NCBI GenBank assembly: GCA_944340905.1 | Contig: CALVLT010000017.1 | Location: 1 to 43,621 of the forward strand | DNA: 43,621 nucleotides | Reading direction: 5' to 3' | Source of the DNA: an uncultured Clostridia bacterium | Lineage (GTDB): Bacteria; Bacillota; Clostridia; Christensenellales; Borkfalkiaceae | Shown here: positions 7,948 to 15,109 of the stretch, piece after piece | Position numbering within the stretch: the stretch's first letter is position 1 | How the letters are laid out: the number at the start of each line of letters is the position of its first letter | The notes under the pieces: model-generated | Databases searched by the model: none | What the model was told of the DNA's origin: nothing | The model's input: only the letters and a program-made list of their open reading frames with translations | Made by a program: the position numbers and the translations under genes

Positions 7948-8631
7948 ATGAATACAAGCGATTATGAACGCAACACCGTATCTGCCAGCGGACAGACGGA
8001 CGACTATGACATCGTGCGCATCGTCGATCAAGGCGCGCCGCACAGCGTGCTGTTCGTGGGCAACTCCATCACCCGTCACAAGCCCAAGCCCGAGATCGGC
8101 TGGGAACACGACTGGGGCATGGCGGCCTCGTGCGAGGAAAAGGATTACGTGCACGTGGCGGTGCGGCTCATCGAGCGCAAGCTCGGGCCGGTCAATTACT
8201 GCACCGCCTGCTGCGGCGAATGGGAGCGCCACTACTGGGAGGACGAACGGCTGGAGGACTGGAAGGCGGCGCGCGGTTTTGCCGCCGACATCGTGGTGAT
8301 CCGCATCGGCGAAAACGTCTGGGGCATCCGCGACAAGCTGCGCGAGATCCCCTTCCGCCCCCACTTTGAAACCATGGTGCGCTATTTCACTCCCCGCAAG
8401 GACGCAAAGGTCATCGTCACCGACCTGTTCTGGGAGGACTTCGGCATCAATGACGATATCCGCTTTGTGGCGCAGGAGAACGGCTATGCCTTTGTGCATC
8501 TGGGCGATCTGGGCGCGCGCGACAGGGACGAGTACAAGGCGATCGGGCAGTTCCGGCACGGCGGGGTCGCCATTCATCCCAACGACGAGGGCATGCGCCT
8601 GATCGCAGAGCGCATCGCGCAGAAGGTATGA
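7948..8631 (+). CDS. SGNH/GDSL-type hydrolase, cytoplasmic
   Basis: A 227-aa protein with the SGNH hydrolase block I VLFVGNSIT (nucleophile Ser40) and a C-terminal block V containing His210 (AIHPNDEG). The usual Asp three residues before the catalytic His is replaced by Val (GGVAIHPND), so the enzyme may work with a Ser-His dyad, as in some carbohydrate esterases, or use another acid. There is no signal peptide. It probably removes acetyl or other ester groups from imported sugars. The ATG at 7948 is chosen because GAGGAGGAG lies 6 bp upstream; an upstream in-frame ATG at 7921 is inside the isomerase gene. It overlaps the next gene by ATGA. Confidence 0.8.
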   Translation: MNTSDYERNTVSASGQTDDYDIVRIVDQGAPHSVLFVGNSITRHKPKPEIGWEHDWGMAASCEEKDYVHVAVRLIERKLGPVNYCTACCGEWERHYWEDERLEDWKAARGFAADIVVIRIGENVWGIRDKLREIPFRPHFETMVRYFTPRKDAKVIVTDLFWEDFGINDDIRFVAQENGYAFVHLGDLGARDRDEYKAIGQFRHGGVAIHPNDEGMRLIAERIAQKV

Positions 8632-9578
8632 TGCGGCGGATCGGCTGTCTGCTCGCGCTCGTTCTTGCGGTTGCGGCGTGCGTCCTCTTCCCGCAGCCGC
8701 TGGCGGCGCGGGCGGAAGGGGAGACGCCCGGCATGTACGTCGCGCTCCGCAGCGGCGGCTCCTCCGATACGGAGCTTGTCGTGGAAAAACAGCGGATGCG
8801 GGAGGAATACGGCCTGGAGACCTTCGCCGACTTTCAGCGCTTTTTCGGGGACTATATCGCCATTCTCAACGGCTATTCGGACGACGTGGACGTGCTCAAC
8901 ATCGAAGAATATGCCGAGACGGATGCCTGCTATACGGTCAGCCTCTCGACGCGGCGGCTGGATAAGATCGGGGGGCTGGGGGATATCTACTACCGCCTCG
9001 GGTCCACCTATGCCAGTTTCTCCGACCAGATGGAGACGCTCGAGGGTTACTACAGCGGCGTGCGCGGAAGGGTGACGTGTACCGTCTACCCGCGCACGGA
9101 CGCGGGGCGCACGCAGGTGACGCACGTGCTCGCGCGGGCGGACAATCCCGGCTACGAAATTGCGGCGCAGCGGTATGCGGACGGTGCGCTGCAGACGGCG
9201 GCGTTCGAGGATTTTTCCGCCTATCTTGCGGGCACGAAGGACAGGATCGTTACCTTCCGTGCGGCGCAGCTGCTCTTTGCCGAGAGCATCACCATCCGCC
9301 TGGACGGGAAACTGTGCTACGTCTCCTCGGAGAATATCGAGGTGCTTGATGAGAGTACGCTGCGCCTGACGCCGCGCGAGGTCACAACGTCGGAGGGGGA
9401 GACGATCGCCCTCTGGCTGGGGTACTTTACCTATTCACCCGGGCTTTCGCCCTTTGCGATCGGCTGTATCTGCGTTCTGACGGCAGCCGTCGTCGGGGCA
9501 GTGATTTTCTGCGGCATCCGATATTCGTGGTTTTCGGCGCTCGCCGGCCGCATCCGCGGCGGAAAACAAAGAAAGTGA
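8628..9578 (+). CDS. Unknown exported protein with C-terminal membrane anchor
   Basis: A 316-aa protein not recognised as any family. An N-terminal signal sequence is clear (MMRRIG, then a hydrophobic stretch to about residue 25). Cleavage could be signal peptidase I after ARA, near residue 29; a VAAC lipobox-like site with Cys18 is also present but is followed by hydrophobic residues, so lipidation is doubtful. The extracellular part (about 30-270) is soluble and mixed alpha/beta. Near the C-terminus a single transmembrane helix (about 282-303, AIGCICVLTAAVVGAV) is followed by a basic tail ending GGKQRK, giving a type I topology. It overlaps the SGNH gene by ATGA and lies 27 bp before the permease, so it is probably a surface accessory factor for binding or import. 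Confidence 0.75.
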   Translation: MMRRIGCLLALVLAVAACVLFPQPLAARAEGETPGMYVALRSGGSSDTELVVEKQRMREEYGLETFADFQRFFGDYIAILNGYSDDVDVLNIEEYAETDACYTVSLSTRRLDKIGGLGDIYYRLGSTYASFSDQMETLEGYYSGVRGRVTCTVYPRTDAGRTQVTHVLARADNPGYEIAAQRYADGALQTAAFEDFSAYLAGTKDRIVTFRAAQLLFAESITIRLDGKLCYVSSENIEVLDESTLRLTPREVTTSEGETIALWLGYFTYSPGLSPFAIGCICVLTAAVVGAVIFCGIRYSWFSALAGRIRGGKQRK

Positions 9579-9605
9579 CGCGGTGCGCGTCACAAAGGAG
9601 GCAAC

Positions 9606-10604
9606 ATGAAAGAAGAGACAAGAACACAAGAGGAGCAGGGGGCTGCCGCTCGGCAGACGCAGGCACGGCTGCCCGTCAGAAGAAGAAAGACGGGCGGCAA
9701 ACTTGCCCTCGCGGGCAAATACAAGGGACTGTATCTCATGCTCATCCCGGGGCTTGCGTTGCTCATTCTCTTCCACTATCTGCCGCTCGGCGGACTGGTG
9801 ACGGCGTTTCAGGACTATGACATCTTCGACGGATATTACAGCGAGTTTATCGGGCTGAAGAACTTCCGCAACATTCTGCTCGCCGCCACGTCGGACAAGA
9901 TGTATCAGATCTTCCGCAACACCATCTTTATTTCCATCATCCGTATCGCCACCAATTTTCCCATCATCCTCGCGCTTGCGCTCGTCGTATATTCCATCCG
10001 CAACAAGTATGTCAGAAGTATCTTTCAGGGCATCTCGTTCATTCCCTACTTCATTTCCTGGACGGCGGTCAGCGGTATGGCGTTCGCATTGCTGAGCACG
10101 GACACGGGACTCATCAACACGGTGCTGCACATGCTTGGACAGGAGGGGGTACGCTGGTACACCACGCCCGACCCGTGGTGGCTCATCCTTGCCGTTACCT
10201 CGCTCTGGAAGGGCATGGGCTGGGGAACGCTCATTTACATTGCGGCGATGTGCAATATCGACGAGGAGCTGTACGAGGCGTGCGCGCTGGACGGCGGCGG
10301 CGTGCTGCGGCAGGCGTTCCACGTGACGCTGCCCTCCATCATGAGCGTCATCTGTCTGCAGCTCATCCTCGATACGGGCAATATCATGAAGGACAATTAT
10401 GAACAGATCCTCGCGCTGGTGCCCGACAGCACTGCCATCAACGAGACGGTGGAGGTCATCGGGAAGTATACCTACACCCAATTGAACGGCCCCGGAATGG
10501 GTTCTGCAACGGCGATGGGACTCATTCAGAGCATCATCGGGCTGATTTTGGTGCTGTTTGCCAACAAGATCGTGAAAAAGACGGACAACGAGGGGATCCT
10601 ATGA
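9606..10604 (+). CDS. Carbohydrate ABC transporter permease, LplB type
   Basis: A 332-aa inner-membrane permease of the MalF/LplB (CUT1) family with six hydrophobic segments after a charged N-terminus. The family region GKYKGLYLMLIPGLALLI begins the first helix. The cytoplasmic EAA loop, which docks onto the ATPase, reads EELYEACALDGGGVLRQAFH with the conserved Ala and Gly. The pairing of this permease with an LplC-type partner and a large solute-binding lipoprotein is typical of importers for plant- or host-derived oligosaccharides in Bacillota. A strong AAAGGAGG ribosome-binding site precedes the ATG. It overlaps the partner gene by ATGA. There is no ATPase gene in the operon. Confidence 0.93.
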   Translation: MKEETRTQEEQGAAARQTQARLPVRRRKTGGKLALAGKYKGLYLMLIPGLALLILFHYLPLGGLVTAFQDYDIFDGYYSEFIGLKNFRNILLAATSDKMYQIFRNTIFISIIRIATNFPIILALALVVYSIRNKYVRSIFQGISFIPYFISWTAVSGMAFALLSTDTGLINTVLHMLGQEGVRWYTTPDPWWLILAVTSLWKGMGWGTLIYIAAMCNIDEELYEACALDGGGVLRQAFHVTLPSIMSVICLQLILDTGNIMKDNYEQILALVPDSTAINETVEVIGKYTYTQLNGPGMGSATAMGLIQSIIGLILVLFANKIVKKTDNEGIL

Positions 10605-11461
10605 TGCGGCGCAGACACAAGATCAGGGCCGCAGTCATCGTGAAAGGGGTCTTTATCGCCGTATTCACCTTTATCTTCCTTCTTCCCCTGTGGCTGATGC
10701 TCACCTCTTCCTTTGAAGAGAGCCTCTCCTTTGCGCGGCACGGCTATTCGCTCGTTATCTACTCGTTCAGCACGGCGGCGTATGAGATCTTATTTACGGA
10801 CAGCCTGTTCTGGTCGAGCTTCGGCAACTCCGTCTGGGTGACGCTGTGCACCGTCGCGCTCTCGCTCGTCGTCAACGTGCTCAGCGCCTATGCCCTGAGC
10901 AAGAAGGAGATGCCCCTGCACAAATTTTTTAACTTCCTGTTTGTGTTCAGCATGTTCTTTAACGCGGGCATGATCCCCACCTACCTCATCATCCGCTCGC
11001 TGGGCATGGTGGATACCTTTCTCGCGCTCATCATCCCGCCCGCGCTCGGCGTGTACAACATTCTGCTCATCCGCAACTACGTCTATTCACTGCCGCGGGC
11101 GATGGATGAGGCGGCCATGATGGACGGGGCAAACTGGTTCCAGCTGCTTTGGAGCGTCATCATTCCCGTCAGCAAGCCCGTCATCGTCACCACGGCGTTC
11201 ATCACCCTCATTTCCAAGTGGAACAGCTGGATGGATATCCTGCTCTATATCAGCAAGACGGAGGAGGGCCACGCCTTCTGGACGGTGCAGTACTATCTGC
11301 GCTATCTGCGCGAGGCGGTGGGCGCCACCAACTCCGCCGTTGGCAGCGACCAGGTGCTCAGCGCGTCCATCGTCGTCACCGTTCTGCCCGTGTGTATCCT
11401 GTTTCCCTTCCTGCAGAAGAACTTTTCAAGCGGCATTTCGCTCGGCGCGGTCAAGGGCTGA
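10601..11461 (+). CDS. Carbohydrate ABC transporter permease, LplC/YtcP type
   Basis: A 286-aa MalG/LplC-type permease partner of the preceding protein, with six predicted helices. The EAA loop is PRAMDEAAMMDGANWFQLLW, followed by the family IIPVSKPVI segment. The C-terminus (SSGISLGAVKG) matches the usual end of this subfamily. Together with the LplB-type permease and the solute-binding protein at 19177-20799 it forms the importer; an MsmX-like shared ATPase encoded elsewhere is required by analogy with Bacillus systems. The start ATG overlaps the stop of the preceding gene. Confidence 0.93.
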   Translation: MMRRRHKIRAAVIVKGVFIAVFTFIFLLPLWLMLTSSFEESLSFARHGYSLVIYSFSTAAYEILFTDSLFWSSFGNSVWVTLCTVALSLVVNVLSAYALSKKEMPLHKFFNFLFVFSMFFNAGMIPTYLIIRSLGMVDTFLALIIPPALGVYNILLIRNYVYSLPRAMDEAAMMDGANWFQLLWSVIIPVSKPVIVTTAFITLISKWNSWMDILLYISKTEEGHAFWTVQYYLRYLREAVGATNSAVGSDQVLSASIVVTVLPVCILFPFLQKNFSSGISLGAVKG

Positions 11462-11492
11462 GCAAAAATAAACACGATAAGGAGAAATTTCG

Positions 11493-13439
11493 ATGAAAAA
11501 GCTGTTTGTACGGAGCATGGCGCTCCTTGCGGCAATGGTTTCCGCGCTGGCATTCGCGGGCTGTGCGTCCGGGACGCAGCAGGACCCCGACCCCGACACG
11601 GACCCCGAACCTTCGGAGATCACCTATACGGCGCCCACGGCGTCCGAGCCGCCCGCCGAGATCGATTACGAGGCGGAGGGGTACACCACCTACTACTTTG
11701 ACGGCGAGAACGGCAACGACGGCAACAGCGGCAGCAGCGCGCTCGCGCCCAAACGCACGCTTGCCGGGATGACGCAGCTCGCCCGCGAGGCGAGCGATGA
11801 CAATCCCCTGCGCTTTCTGCTCAAGCGCGGCAGCACATTTTCGGGGCAGCTGCAGCTCGCGGGCTATACGGCGACGCCGGAGCGGCCCCTCGTGGTCGGC
11901 GCTTACGGCGACGAGGCGGACGGCATGCCCGTGCTGACGGGCACGAATACCGAGACGGACACCGCCTACGCCGTCATCCTCATCACGCAGGGCAACACGC
12001 GCATCTACGATCTGGAGATCACCGATCCCTACGCCTACCAGGGCATCTATGTGAACACGGTGCGCGCGGGGGCGATGGAGAACATCGTCATCGAGAACTG
12101 CTATGTCCATGACGTCAATTTCTTCTGGGACGATCGCTTCGATGAGAACAATCCGCCCACCGACCCCGACGAGCTGGACGCCATCTGCCCCGAGGCAATC
12201 GAGGGCGAAGAAGGAAATCGTATCAGCTACGGCAGGGCATACTACCGCAACTACGGCGGCATCGTCTTCTACAACAACACGTCAACGAGCGTGGGGGCGA
12301 GCTGGTATGAAAACGTCCATGTGCGCAACTGCACCGTCGAGCGCGTCGCCCGCACGGGCATCTACATGGCAACGCGTTGGAGCAACGCGCCCGGCGTGGG
12401 CTACGGCAACAACAAGTTTGTGGACGGCAGCGACAAGACGGACGAATACAACAACGCGGAAGAGGGCATCGGCTACTTCATGCACAAGAACGTCAACTTC
12501 GTGGGCAACAAGCTCGACCTCATCGGCGGCGACGGCATCATCCTTGCCGGGAAGGATTCCTTCCTCGAGGGCAACACCTGTTACCGCGCCAACTATCTGG
12601 GCAGAACGGGCCGCCCCGTGGGCACGAACGCGGCGTACCAGTACTTCAACGCCGCCGTCTGGGTGTTTGATTCGGACAACGTGGTGTTCCAGAACAACGA
12701 GGCCGCCTATACCTTCCTGCGCAACGGCGCGGGCGACGGCGAGGGATTCGATATCGACAATTCCTGCGTGAATATCTACTTCCAGTACAACTATGCGCAC
12801 CACAACGAGGGCGGCGGCCTGCTCCTGTGCAACAATACCGCGGGCCTTCTGCGCTATGACGCGGAAGGCAACGTCGTCTCTCCGAACGGACAGACGGAAC
12901 AGCTGCTCGGCGAATGGGGCAACAACTATGTGCGCAACAACGTGTTTGCCTACAACGGGCTGGCGAGCGATCCCTCCCGTTCGGCGTTCCTGACGCTCGC
13001 GCGCAAGGTGGACGATCTGTACTGCTACAACAACACCGTTATCCTCGGGGAAATCGAACAGCAGCGCATCATCAATATCGAGGACGTGCAGGCCATCGAC
13101 GGGCACTACTACGCCAACAACATTTTCTACAGCGCGCAGTCTGCCTCGGCGCGCATGAACATCGGGCTGCTCAACGAACCCGTGTTCGAGCACAATCTCT
13201 ACTACAACCTCGGCGATGCGTATGCCGATACGGGAGAGACGCCCGTCACCGACGTCGATCCGCTCATCACCCTGCCCGATGCCTATGACGGCACGCAGGC
13301 GCTTCTCTCCTTTGCGGGCGGCGAGGCGCGGCTGTATTCCATCGGCGTGCTCATCGACGGCATGCTGAGCGCGGACATCCTCGGCACGGCGGCGCAAGGC
13401 ATCGCCTACATCGGCGCATTTGCGGGGAACGGAGTATGA
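11493..13439 (+). CDS. Right-handed beta-helix lipoprotein (putative surface polysaccharide-active enzyme)
   Basis: A 648-aa protein with a lipoprotein signal peptide ending in the lipobox AFAGC (Cys about 24), then a Pro/Asp-rich linker. The mature domain starts with the block GENGNDGNSGSSALAPKRTL, seen at the entry of pectate-lyase-like right-handed parallel beta-helix enzymes. Repeated NIVIENCYVHDV / HVRNCTVERV / NVNFVGNKLDL strands mark the coils through about residue 560. It is anchored outside the cell and probably binds or cleaves the target glycan. No catalytic residues can be assigned, so lyase, hydrolase and binding protein all remain possible. The next gene overlaps by ATGA and is a paralogue lacking the signal. 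Confidence 0.82.
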   Translation: MKKLFVRSMALLAAMVSALAFAGCASGTQQDPDPDTDPEPSEITYTAPTASEPPAEIDYEAEGYTTYYFDGENGNDGNSGSSALAPKRTLAGMTQLAREASDDNPLRFLLKRGSTFSGQLQLAGYTATPERPLVVGAYGDEADGMPVLTGTNTETDTAYAVILITQGNTRIYDLEITDPYAYQGIYVNTVRAGAMENIVIENCYVHDVNFFWDDRFDENNPPTDPDELDAICPEAIEGEEGNRISYGRAYYRNYGGIVFYNNTSTSVGASWYENVHVRNCTVERVARTGIYMATRWSNAPGVGYGNNKFVDGSDKTDEYNNAEEGIGYFMHKNVNFVGNKLDLIGGDGIILAGKDSFLEGNTCYRANYLGRTGRPVGTNAAYQYFNAAVWVFDSDNVVFQNNEAAYTFLRNGAGDGEGFDIDNSCVNIYFQYNYAHHNEGGGLLLCNNTAGLLRYDAEGNVVSPNGQTEQLLGEWGNNYVRNNVFAYNGLASDPSRSAFLTLARKVDDLYCYNNTVILGEIEQQRIINIEDVQAIDGHYYANNIFYSAQSASARMNIGLLNEPVFEHNLYYNLGDAYADTGETPVTDVDPLITLPDAYDGTQALLSFAGGEARLYSIGVLIDGMLSADILGTAAQGIAYIGAFAGNGV

Positions 13440-15109
13440 AGTACGTGAAAGGAAGGGGATTCCTCCCCGAAGAAGGGGATACGACGGGACTGTTTGACGA
13501 GGACAGACCCTGCGATCTCACCCCGCCCGTACACGCGCCCGCCGTCACCTATTACTTTTCCGCGGCGGGCAGCGATGAAAACGACGGGCTTTCCCCCGAA
13601 TGTCCCAAGCGCACCCTGGCGGAGGCGGCGCGGCTTGTGCGGCGCGGCGGCGTGTGCGCGGCATTTCGCGGGGGCGACGTGTTCGAGGGCGGGCTGTGCA
13701 TCGAGACGCAGCGCCCGCTCCCCGTGCTCGTGTGCGGCTACGGCAAGGGCATGCCCGTCTTTTGCGGGGGCGAGGCGGTCATCCGCGTGCATTCTTCGCA
13801 TGTCACGCTGCGCGGGCTGGAGGTGACGGATCCGCAGGCGTTGCGCGGCATCTTCGTGTGCCCGCACCGCGCGGGCGCGTTGACGGACGTGGCGGTGGAG
13901 GACTGCTATGTGCACGACGTCAACTTCTTTTGGGATTCGAGCGTTCCGCCCGCGCAGACTGACCCCGACGAGGTGGACGTGGAGCGCGTGTGTCCCGAAT
14001 ACTATCCCGGATCGCGCACCTACTGGCGGTACAACCGCCGCTCGCACGGCGGCATCATCTTTCTCAACGAGACGGAAAAAGAGACGGGCGCAAGTTGGTT
14101 TGAAAACATTTACATTCTGCGCAACCGCGTGGAGAACGTGGCGCGCACGGGCATCTACCTTGCCAACGTCTGGGCGGACAGCCCGGGCGTGGGCTACGGG
14201 CGCAACACCTTCGTGCGCGAGGGAGCCGGACGCGTGGACGCCGCGCGCGGGCTGGGATATTTTCCCCATGAAAACGTCGTGTGTTCGGACAACGTCGTCA
14301 TCTGTGCGGGCGGCGACGGCGCCGTCCTCTCTTCGGTGCGCCATGCGTTCATGGAGCGCAACGTCTGCATGTACGCCAACTATCTCGGGCGGGAAAATTA
14401 CTGGAACGCGGGTCTGTGGGTGTTCGATGCGCATGAGGTGTGGATGCGCGCAAACGAAAGCGGCTGCACCTACATGCGGCACGGCAGCAACGATGCGCAG
14501 GGCTTCGATATCGACAACGCCTGCACCAAGGTCGTGTTCAAAAACAATTATGCGCACCACAACGAGGGCGGCGGGCTGCTCGTGTGCAACAAGCCCACCC
14601 AAATCACGCTGCACGGCGAAGACGGGGAGCCGCTCTCGGAGGAAACGCTCATGGGGCGGTGGTACGATAACCTCGTATGCTGCAACGTGTTTGAGGAAAA
14701 CGGCAATCCGCGCGACGAGACGCGCTCGGCGTTTCTGACCGTCGCCCGCGAGGTGGATTACCTGTTCGCCTATTCCAATCTCGTGCTGATGCGCGCGGAG
14801 GGCAGGGGACAGAGCCTCATCCATACCGAGGATGAGAGCATGGCCTGCTACCGCCACTACTATCTCTCCAACGTGTTCGCCTGCGTGCGCCCCGTGCGGG
14901 CGCGGCTGACGGCGGGCATGCTGCGCGAGGGGGTGTTCGATCAAAACGCCTTCGTGCGGGTGGGAGAGGAGATCATACGTTCAAGTGGGGACGCTCATGC
15001 AAAGCGTACCGCAAAGAACGCTCTGCCGAAGGCGCGCGGCAGGGCGGTGCGGACGCTCTCTGTGGGGGCCTTCCGGAAAATAATTATGAAAAGGGGATCG
15101 GACAAATGA
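13436..15109 (+). CDS. Right-handed beta-helix protein, cytoplasmic paralogue
   Basis: A 557-aa paralogue of the preceding lipoprotein. It shares YYFSAAGSDENDGLSPECPK at the entry (about residues 39-58), the EDCYVHDVNFFWD block, RTGIYLANVW, and the AHHNEGGGLLVCN block near residue 380. It lacks a signal peptide or lipobox and so should stay in the cytoplasm, which is unusual for this fold. The pairing suggests that the same glycan motif is processed outside by one enzyme and, after import, inside by the other. It is coupled at both ends by ATGA overlaps. No active site can be assigned from sequence alone. Confidence 0.78.
   Translation: MKYVKGRGFLPEEGDTTGLFDEDRPCDLTPPVHAPAVTYYFSAAGSDENDGLSPECPKRTLAEAARLVRRGGVCAAFRGGDVFEGGLCIETQRPLPVLVCGYGKGMPVFCGGEAVIRVHSSHVTLRGLEVTDPQALRGIFVCPHRAGALTDVAVEDCYVHDVNFFWDSSVPPAQTDPDEVDVERVCPEYYPGSRTYWRYNRRSHGGIIFLNETEKETGASWFENIYILRNRVENVARTGIYLANVWADSPGVGYGRNTFVREGAGRVDAARGLGYFPHENVVCSDNVVICAGGDGAVLSSVRHAFMERNVCMYANYLGRENYWNAGLWVFDAHEVWMRANESGCTYMRHGSNDAQGFDIDNACTKVVFKNNYAHHNEGGGLLVCNKPTQITLHGEDGEPLSEETLMGRWYDNLVCCNVFEENGNPRDETRSAFLTVAREVDYLFAYSNLVLMRAEGRGQSLIHTEDESMACYRHYYLSNVFACVRPVRARLTAGMLREGVFDQNAFVRVGEEIIRSSGDAHAKRTAKNALPKARGRAVRTLSVGAFRKIIMKRGSDK

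Noticed and set aside
13406-14944. 512-codon minus-strand frame opposite the cytoplasmic beta-helix gene
   Set aside because: Antisense shadow; the product is rich in His/Ala/Arg with no domain, while the plus-strand frame has clear family blocks.
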